DNA of 8,606 nucleotides. Source: Opitutus sp. GAS368. Lineage in GTDB: Bacteria; Verrucomicrobiota; Verrucomicrobiia; Opitutales; Opitutaceae. The stretch spans positions 1-8,606 of the forward strand of contig CAMATV010000115.1 of assembly GCA_945861235.1 (NCBI GenBank). The letters run 5' to 3'. Below, piece after piece: positions 1 to 5,774 of this stretch (positions are counted from its first letter, which is position 1; each line of letters opens with the position of its first letter). The notes under the pieces were generated by a model. That model worked only from the letters and a program-made list of their open reading frames with translations, did not search any database and was not told where the DNA came from. Made by a program: the position numbers and the translations under genes.

Positions 1-35
1 TGGTAAGGGGCGGATTCGACGGGAAATCGGGTTGG

Positions 36-59
36 GTCCTTTTGCTTAGGACGTTTTTT
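36..59 (+). terminator. Probable rho-independent terminator of an upstream plus-strand gene
   Basis: A 5-bp perfect stem (GTCCT at 36-40 and AGGAC at 48-52) encloses a 7-base loop and is followed after one G by six T (54-59). Read on the plus strand this has the form of an intrinsic terminator, although the stem is short. On the minus strand the hairpin is followed by a C/A-rich stretch, so it would not end the sulfatase transcript. A TAA at 4-6 could be the stop of the gene it serves, but only two codons of that frame lie in the window, so I do not call a gene. The rest of 1-106 shows only an alternating CG run near 86-95 and no gene. Confidence 0.5.
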
Positions 60-106
60 GTACGATCGGCATAGGGTGATTCCGGACGCGCGCGCCCATT
101 CAGATT

Positions 107-1570
107 TTACCTAGGGAAATTTTTGGCCGCCCCGGCCAACTCCGGCCGCACGGTGCCATCGACCGCAATGATCGGCTTGGGATTTGCGAGGCGACCCAGT
201 GGTCGGCACCCAGGACCGATCCCGGTCAACGCAAGGTCTGTTTTCATAGAGTCGGCAAGTTCTCGCAGGCGTTTTACCCGTTCGGGCTGCTGCGCGGATG
301 CATCGTGCGCCTCGGCGATATCGTCAACGAGGTGGTAAAGTTGGCCGCTCGCGAGATGGAGTTTCCACGGTCCTAACCGCACTGCTTGGAGATTAAGCCC
401 GAGGAAGTAGAAAAAATGATCCCGCGGTGGCGCGCTCGGTTCGCCCACCAGAATAGGCCACAAATCGACACCATCGATCTTGCGATCCTGAGGGAGCGAT
501 GCGCCCGCGATCCGCGCAAACGTCGGCAGCACATCGAGCATCCCAGCCATCGCGTCCGTTGAAGTCCCTGCCGGGATTCTCCCCGGCCACCACGCAATCG
601 TGCACACGCGTATGCCGCCCTCCCACGTCGAACCCTTGGACCCGCGCAGCGGCGCATTGCATGCGCCGAGGCCGACGGGACCGCCGTTGTCAGAGGTGAA
701 GAGCACGAGGGTGCTCTCCGCGAGCTTGGCCTCACGCAGGGCTCCGAGCACCTGGCCCACAGTCCAGTCGATTTCCCGCACCCAATCGCCGAGCAGGCCA
801 GTGCCCGATTTGCCCAGAAAATTGTCCCCCGGATAATGCGGGAAGTGCACAGCGTTAGGCGCGACGTAAAGGAAGAATGGCCGGTCGCGGGGCGCGCGAA
901 CGAAGCTGACGGTGCGCTCGGTGTAGCGACGGAGAAGGTCGATCTGTTCCTCGCGCCGCACGTGCGCGATGACCTGATCGTTCTCGAGCAGCGGCAGGGG
1001 CGGCTGCAAGCCGCGCACGCCGGTTCCGTCGAGATCGACCGCCACGGGATCGGCCTTCAGCTGCGGCGGGTTCTGGTCCCGGGAGCTCCTCACCCCGTCG
1101 GCGGCTGGGCCCATGTCATTCGAATAAGGCAGCCCGAAGTAGGAATCGAAACCCTGCTTCGTGGGCAGAAACGCCGGCTGGTCGCCAATGTGCCACTTGC
1201 CGATCATCGCGGTGGCGTAGCCGGCGTCTTTCAGGACTTCAGCGATCGTGCGCTCCGTGGGATTTAGCCCGACTGCAGCGGCGGGAAACAGCACGCCCGG
1301 AATCGGCAGCACGCGCTTGGGGTAGCAGCCCGTCATGAGCGAGGCCCGTGAAGGCGAGCACACGGGCGCGGCGTAGAAACTTGTGAGCTTGCGCCCTTCG
1401 GCGGCCATGCGCTCGAGTTCGGGAGTCTGGTTGCGCCCGCCAAATGGCCCAATGTCGGCATAACCGAGATTGTCGATATTGATGATGATGAGATTAGGCC
1501 GCGGAACGTCGGCGGCCGGGAGCCGCAAAACGAGGAGCAGAAGCACAGGAAGGTAGGATATTAACTTCAT
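107..1570 (-). CDS. Secreted type I sulfatase (arylsulfatase A family, Cys-type formylglycine)
   Basis: Hydrolyses sulfate esters, presumably on a glycan or glycoside, in the periplasm or outside the cell. Numbering is from the ATG at 1570 (487 aa). Residues 1-20 form a Sec signal peptide with a Leu-rich core. The signature CSPSR places the catalytic formylglycine at Cys71. K125 and H127 lie in GKWHIG, H242 and H245 in the VHFPH segment, D294 and N295 in TSDNGG, and K312 in RGSKGSTWEGG, all as expected for the family. The N-terminal metal motif reads D33-N34 instead of the usual Asp-Asp. A TTG at 1588 would add six residues and overlap the receptor stop; I prefer the ATG because the signal peptide then begins normally with MKL. 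Neither start has a Shine-Dalgarno sequence. The gene follows the receptor after 14 bp, so it is very likely the distal gene of that operon. Cleavage of a specific sulfated substrate cannot be read from the sequence. No maturase (FGE or anSME) is encoded here. Confidence 0.93.
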   Translation of the reverse strand: MKLISYLPVLLLLVLRLPAADVPRPNLIIINIDNLGYADIGPFGGRNQTPELERMAAEGRKLTSFYAAPVCSPSRASLMTGCYPKRVLPIPGVLFPAAAVGLNPTERTIAEVLKDAGYATAMIGKWHIGDQPAFLPTKQGFDSYFGLPYSNDMGPAADGVRSSRDQNPPQLKADPVAVDLDGTGVRGLQPPLPLLENDQVIAHVRREEQIDLLRRYTERTVSFVRAPRDRPFFLYVAPNAVHFPHYPGDNFLGKSGTGLLGDWVREIDWTVGQVLGALREAKLAESTLVLFTSDNGGPVGLGACNAPLRGSKGSTWEGGIRVCTIAWWPGRIPAGTSTDAMAGMLDVLPTFARIAGASLPQDRKIDGVDLWPILVGEPSAPPRDHFFYFLGLNLQAVRLGPWKLHLASGQLYHLVDDIAEAHDASAQQPERVKRLRELADSMKTDLALTGIGPGCRPLGRLANPKPIIAVDGTVRPELAGAAKNFPR

Positions 1571-1584
1571 GCTTAATGGTGGAT

Positions 1585-4536
1585 TCAAAACCGGCCAGAG
1601 ACGCCGAAGGTGATGGTAGCTCCAGCAATGTTCCGACTCTGAACTTGGTCGGGAATACCTCGATAGAGTGCCTGTTCTTCGTTCGTTATGTTATCGATGT
1701 CGCAGGTTAAGGTGAGCGAGGGGCGCAGCTGGTAGGCGAGGCCCAAATTGAATACTTTACGCGGGAAGCGATAGATGTTCCGTCCCGCACTTGCTGCCGA
1801 ATAGCTCGTGATGTAGTTGCCCACATAGTTTCCGAGCCACCGCACGCTGAAGCCGCGATGCTGCCAAGAGATGCTGGCATTGCCGCTGCGCGGCACGAAA
1901 TTGGCCACTTGGCCGCTGGTGAGATTCGTATTACCTCCGAAATTGCCGTGCGTATCGATCAACGTAAAATTACCCGACACGGCGAATCCTTTAAGCAAGC
2001 CCGGCAGAAAGCTCAGTTGCTGCAAATAGGAGAACTCCCAACCCTGCACGTAGGCCGTGCCGGCATTGGTGGAGCGCAGGAGGGTAAAGCCGGCATACTC
2101 CCCATTGTAGCCATTGTCGTTGCCGGTGCCGACGGTGCCAGCGACATAGCCGGGGACAATGTAGTCGCTAATCGTCTTGTGAAAGAAGCCCGCCGAGAAT
2201 GTGCCGACGGGTTTCAAGTAATAGTCGAGCGTCGCATCCCAGTTCGAAGCGGTCTGGGGCAGCAGGCCAGGGTTGTTGACCGTCAGCGTTTGTTGCGTCT
2301 CGTTGGGGGTCTCGTTGGGGTAGGTGTTGCTCAGCGCCGGTCGCCCAAAGCTGGTTGACCAACTGAGGCGACCGCGGAGGCTGTCGGTGAACTCGCGCGT
2401 CAAATGCACACTGGGGAACGACTTCGTGTAGGCCCGGTGGAGTTTGCGCAGGTTGCCGGCGTAATCGCGCTGCGCCGAGCCGATCGGATCAGCCGCCACC
2501 TGGGCGGCGTTGCTGAGGGCGCGCGCGCGCACCCAGCCCCAACTGTTGCTCGTGGTCTCTTCGGTGCGAACGCCGCCGAGGACTCCCGTGCGGCCGAATC
2601 GTGACTGCCCCATGACATAACCGGCGGTGATCACCTCGTTCACGTAGCGCGAGCCGGTGAATTTGTTTTGCTCGTTAAAGTAGATATCCTCGCGCCAGAG
2701 GGAGAGGTCGTTGGGCTGGTCGCCGCTCATGAACATCGATGTCTGCCACTGCGGGATGCGCGATCCCGAGCGCTGCGAGGTCCACGTCACAATCGAGGGA
2801 TCTGCCGGCAGGGCGCCGGAGCCGATGTAGCTCCAACGGCGATTCAGAGCGACTTCGGAATAGGTCTGATCGCGCCGGAGCGCCCCGACTTTGAGGAAGG
2901 CCGGCACCTGTATCGGTAGCTTGTATCGAACATTGACTGTGAATTCATCGACCTTTTGCTTGCTTGGAAAATCGGACCGCGTGAGCCCATTGGCCGCCGG
3001 CCGGTAATTGGCCGGATTGGTGAAGTCAGGCCCCTCCGTCTGGGTAACCCGGGGATGGAGGTCGGACTGAGTGCGATCTAGCATCCAGCCCACCCCGGTA
3101 ATACGAGTCAGGAGAGTCGGATTATCGCTGCTGGCGTGGGTGAGGGTGCGCCGGGCGTTGTAATCGACGTCAAACGATCCCAAATTGTGCTCGCCGCCGA
3201 AATCGACGCGGCGGGTCCGGTTCACAAAGTTGTCCGGCCCCCTCGACGTCACATCGATGGTGGATCCAGGCGCCGCGCGAACCCGGGTGATTCGGTCGCT
3301 ATAGCCCGGAAGGATGCCAGCGGTGCCCGTCGTGCCGATCTGCTGCGTCGTAAAGTACCGGGTGTTATACTCGCGGCGAAACATGTCCGCGTGATCAGCC
3401 ACCATGACCAACGCCGTGAGCTTAGTGCGCGGCGAAAGCCGGAAGTCGACTTTCGCATTGATCGAGTTCTGAAGGCGATGGCTGTAGACGTCAAATTCTC
3501 GATAATCCCAGACGTAAGCGGGCCGTGCCGAGGTGTTCTCAAAGTCGCGCGTGGTCTGGAACCACCCGAGAGCATTTTCGCTTTCAAAGAGATTGACCGC
3601 AACGCCAAGATTCCGCTCGCCACCAAAGACGCCGAAGACCTCCTGCCAGCCGAGGTTAACGGTCTGGTGAAACGGATGCTCCCGACGCATCGGGATCTGC
3701 TGCGTGAACGACGGGGCCAGTCGACCAGTAAGGCTGTAGGTGAGACGACGCTTTTCGGCGAGGGCTAGCGGCGAGCGGCTCTTGAGATTGATGGTTCCAC
3801 CGAGCGAGTCGGCCCCTTGGTCAGGCCGGTGGCCCTTGGTGATTTCGACCTGCTCGAACATCGTTCCAGTGATGTTGTTGACGACCGAAGTGCGTCCGGC
3901 CGCGCCTTGGGAGGTCAACAGGGCACCATCCATTGTCACGACATTGAGACCCGACGGCATGCCGCGAATCGTGAAGCCGAAGCTGTTGCCGGCATTGTCA
4001 AGGTTGCCGACCACCCCGGGAAGCCGCATCGCCACTTCGCCCGCGTTGAGGTTGGGCAGATTGCCGAACTGATCCATCGCGACCACATTCTTCACGTTGT
4101 CGGCGTTGCGTTCCGCGGTGATGGCCGCAGCAAATCCCTCGCGCTCCCCGGTCACCTTGAAGGCGTCGAGTTTGTAGATCTCGGTCGACAGGTCGAAATT
4201 GCGGATAACTGCTCCCCTCGGTGGGACGTTGACCGTGACACTGACCGGATCGAGTCCGGCATACGACACCGTCACTGCATGAGAACCGGCCGGCAGCGAC
4301 GAGAACACATAGCGGCCGGTCGCATCAGAAAGCGCCTCCCGGCCCAGCGCCTTGATCCCGACCCGGGCGCCTTCGAGGAGATTGCCGGTGGCGACGTTGC
4401 TCACGTTGCCAGTGAGCGTGGCAGTGCCCGCGAAAGAGGCGACCAAAGCACTGGCGGGTTGCGCCAGGGTTTTGGCGCTAGCAAGGAAGAACAGAGCGAG
4501 CAGGAAGGCAGATAGCCTGATAATGGATGTGTTCAT
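1585..4536 (-). CDS. TonB-dependent outer-membrane receptor with N-terminal carboxypeptidase-regulatory-like domain
   Basis: Energy-coupled outer-membrane importer, likely for an oligosaccharide or sulfated sugar given the sulfatase just downstream. Numbering is from the ATG at 4536 (983 aa). Residues 1-25 are a signal peptide. About 39-116 form a small beta-sandwich (CarboxypepD_reg-like, with DATGRYVFSSLPAG at 71-84). A TonB-box-like stretch follows around 119-132 (KLDAFKVTG). The plug occupies about 135-260, with TIRGMPSG, TMDGALL and the typical VEITKG then SLGGTINL. The rest is the 22-strand-type barrel, rich in aromatic alternating strands, ending in GVSGRF with the usual terminal aromatic residue. 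A GTG at 4554 would add six residues without improving the start. No SusD-like partner is beside it, which differs from Bacteroidota PUL pairs. The upstream gap of 175 bp contains a 16-bp palindrome shared with the binding-protein promoter region. The sulfatase start lies 14 bp after the stop. Confidence 0.93.
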   Translation of the reverse strand: MNTSIIRLSAFLLALFFLASAKTLAQPASALVASFAGTATLTGNVSNVATGNLLEGARVGIKALGREALSDATGRYVFSSLPAGSHAVTVSYAGLDPVSVTVNVPPRGAVIRNFDLSTEIYKLDAFKVTGEREGFAAAITAERNADNVKNVVAMDQFGNLPNLNAGEVAMRLPGVVGNLDNAGNSFGFTIRGMPSGLNVVTMDGALLTSQGAAGRTSVVNNITGTMFEQVEITKGHRPDQGADSLGGTINLKSRSPLALAEKRRLTYSLTGRLAPSFTQQIPMRREHPFHQTVNLGWQEVFGVFGGERNLGVAVNLFESENALGWFQTTRDFENTSARPAYVWDYREFDVYSHRLQNSINAKVDFRLSPRTKLTALVMVADHADMFRREYNTRYFTTQQIGTTGTAGILPGYSDRITRVRAAPGSTIDVTSRGPDNFVNRTRRVDFGGEHNLGSFDVDYNARRTLTHASSDNPTLLTRITGVGWMLDRTQSDLHPRVTQTEGPDFTNPANYRPAANGLTRSDFPSKQKVDEFTVNVRYKLPIQVPAFLKVGALRRDQTYSEVALNRRWSYIGSGALPADPSIVTWTSQRSGSRIPQWQTSMFMSGDQPNDLSLWREDIYFNEQNKFTGSRYVNEVITAGYVMGQSRFGRTGVLGGVRTEETTSNSWGWVRARALSNAAQVAADPIGSAQRDYAGNLRKLHRAYTKSFPSVHLTREFTDSLRGRLSWSTSFGRPALSNTYPNETPNETQQTLTVNNPGLLPQTASNWDATLDYYLKPVGTFSAGFFHKTISDYIVPGYVAGTVGTGNDNGYNGEYAGFTLLRSTNAGTAYVQGWEFSYLQQLSFLPGLLKGFAVSGNFTLIDTHGNFGGNTNLTSGQVANFVPRSGNASISWQHRGFSVRWLGNYVGNYITSYSAASAGRNIYRFPRKVFNLGLAYQLRPSLTLTCDIDNITNEEQALYRGIPDQVQSRNIAGATITFGVSGRF

Positions 4537-4583
4537 TGCGAGCGGCGGGGGCACTAGGGATCTCGGCTGTGGACCGAAGGCTT

Positions 4584-4601
4584 ATCCGGGAAATTCCGGA
4601 T
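4584..4601. repeat. 18-bp inverted repeat in the receptor leader (ATCCGG-N6-CCGGAT)
   Basis: Two perfect 6-base arms separated by GAAATT lie 48 bp upstream of the receptor ATG and 46 bp downstream of the candidate operator. It could be a second protein-binding site or a small hairpin in the 5' leader. No T-run follows on either strand, so it is not an intrinsic terminator. No second copy was noticed elsewhere in the window. Confidence 0.35.
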
Positions 4602-4647
4602 TTCGCAATGAGCGTGGGTTCCTCCGATCACGGCAAGGAGCGCATCC

Positions 4648-4663
4648 TCCCCCGTTTGGGGGA
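4648..4663. promoter_or_regulatory. Candidate operator, copy 1 (palindrome upstream of the receptor-sulfatase operon)
   Basis: On the plus strand the site reads TCCCCCGTTTGGGGGA: 6-base arms TCCCCC and GGGGGA around four bases. Read toward the receptor it is TCCCCCAAACGGGGGA, which agrees with the copy at 5705-5720 at 14 of 16 positions. Its edge is 111 bp from the receptor ATG and 48 bp beyond the binding-protein stop. The absence of a T-run on either side argues against a terminator. I infer a binding site for a dimeric regulator, possibly the NarL-type protein encoded at 7822-8442. I found no convincing -35/-10 pair next to it. Confidence 0.6.
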
Positions 4664-4711
4664 AGTCCAGTCGTGCGGAAGTCCGCCTGACTCGCGTCAC
4701 GCTCCAGCAAC

Positions 4712-5647
4712 TCACCGCGCCTCAAGCACGGCGGCCGCGTTTTCCTTCGTGATCAGACGCACCGGCACTTTGACATCTTTCTCCACGGGTTGTCCCGCGA
4801 GGTAGGCGTAGGCTCGGTCTGCGGCGAGCCGGCCGATCTCGCGCGGATACTGAGCCACGGAAGCGTCGAGCTTGCCGGCCAGAATCGCTTCCGCGCCCTG
4901 GCGTGAGCCGTCCACACTTACGATCGTGACCTGCCCAGCCCGGCCGGCGGCCTCGATCGCGGAAATGCACCCCAACGCACTCGGATCGTTGATTGGAAAA
5001 ACTGCATCGAGAGCCGGAAAGCGCGTGAGCAGGTCTTGCATCGCGCGCTCGGAGCCATCGCTGCCCCCGCGCCCCTCCTGCGTGTCCAGAATTTTCATGG
5101 CGGGGTGCTTGGCCATTTCGGCTTTGAATCCAGCCACCCGGTCGATGCTCGGCTTGTTCACGCTGTGCTGGACGATGACGACTTTGGCGGCTGGCTTCAT
5201 ACGCGCGAGTGCCTCGCAAGCGAGGCGACCGGCTTCCACATTGTCGCTAGCGATCTGGCACAACACGAGGTCCGGATCACTCACGGGCGCATCAACGATG
5301 ATTACCGGGACGTTTCGGCGGCGCACTTCGATGAGTGTGGCCTTGACGCCCTCCCAGTTTACCGGGTTGAGGAAAACCACCGCGGGCTGCTGTTCGAGCA
5401 TTTCCGCGACGTCATTCTTCTGCTTAAGGGAGTTGTATTGTGCGTCCACCGTGATCAGCCGGTCACCCTTGGCCTCGATTGAGGCCTTCAAGCCTTCATT
5501 CAGCTCAACGAAGAACGGATTATTGAGCGTTTGAAACGAAATGATGAAGAGCCTGGTGCCTGCCGGTTTCGGCGGTGTCGCCGGTTTGCACCCCGTGAGC
5601 AGCGCGAGCGCGACAACGATCTGGCCGAACACGCGGTGGAATTTCAT
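4712..5647 (-). CDS. Ribose-class periplasmic sugar-binding lipoprotein (Peripla_BP_4 family)
   Basis: Binds a small sugar in the periplasm, either for an ABC importer or as a ligand-presenting sensor subunit. Numbering is from the ATG at 5647 (311 aa). Residues 1-20 form a lipoprotein signal with lipobox LTGC, lipidated Cys20. The two-lobed type I fold follows, with LNNPFFV at 41-47, SDNVEAG at 134-140, INDPSALG at 219-226 and VDGS at 245-248. By recall-based alignment to E. coli RbsB, most ribose ligands are kept: N43, F45, F46, D119, R170, N220, D246 and Q266. RbsB Arg90 is replaced by Ala120. A TTG at 5683 would add 12 residues before the signal peptide; the ATG is preferred because it gives a compact lipoprotein signal. 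No permease or ATPase gene adjoins it. It diverges from the sensor kinase across a 127-bp region containing a palindrome, and the receptor lies downstream on the same strand after 175 bp with its own copy of that palindrome. Confidence 0.9.
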   Translation of the reverse strand: MKFHRVFGQIVVALALLTGCKPATPPKPAGTRLFIISFQTLNNPFFVELNEGLKASIEAKGDRLITVDAQYNSLKQKNDVAEMLEQQPAVVFLNPVNWEGVKATLIEVRRRNVPVIIVDAPVSDPDLVLCQIASDNVEAGRLACEALARMKPAAKVVIVQHSVNKPSIDRVAGFKAEMAKHPAMKILDTQEGRGGSDGSERAMQDLLTRFPALDAVFPINDPSALGCISAIEAAGRAGQVTIVSVDGSRQGAEAILAGKLDASVAQYPREIGRLAADRAYAYLAGQPVEKDVKVPVRLITKENAAAVLEAR

Positions 5648-5704
5648 CGTTTCGATGTTGTCCGATTCGGTCGGTGGCCGCAACCACGGGACGTTCTTTG
5701 GTTA

Positions 5705-5720
5705 TCCCCCAATTGGGGGA
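5705..5720. promoter_or_regulatory. Candidate operator, copy 2 (perfect palindrome between divergent genes)
   Basis: TCCCCCAATTGGGGGA is a perfect 16-bp palindrome with no spacer. It sits almost centrally in the divergent intergenic region, 57 bp from the binding-protein ATG and 54 bp from the preferred kinase start, so one bound dimer could control both directions. The copy at 4648-4663 upstream of the receptor shares both outer arms. The purine run AGGAG that overlaps and follows its right arm (5720-5724) is too far from any in-frame start to act as the kinase ribosome-binding site. Regulator identity is inferred from proximity only. Confidence 0.65.
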
Positions 5721-5774
5721 GGAGAACGCCAATCGCGCGATTGCGTGCGTGCCGCCGGTCACCAAAGTAGCCCA

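Noticed and set aside
86..95. Alternating CG run near the left end
   Set aside because: Short and expected by chance at this GC content; a similar run occurs inside the receptor gene near 2519-2530.
836..1267. 143-residue plus-strand open frame opposite the sulfatase
   Set aside because: It lies entirely within the sulfatase gene on the other strand and shows no domain or signal.
3136..3768. Long plus-strand open frames opposite the receptor gene (also 3817-4515 and 1858-2358)
   Set aside because: They are antisense shadows of a clear receptor gene, with low-complexity Arg/Ala-rich composition and no recognisable domain.
4648..4663. Reading the palindrome as a terminator of the binding-protein gene
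   Set aside because: No T-run follows on either strand, and an almost identical site sits in a divergent promoter region where a terminator makes no sense.
5541..5774. Upstream extension of the kinase frame (open from 5541, with ATG at 5655 and GTG at 5745)
   Set aside because: The extension from 5541 lies antisense to the start of the binding-protein gene and would put a long non-signal stretch before the signal peptide. An open frame is easily kept by chance in GC-rich DNA. The 5745 GTG remains possible.
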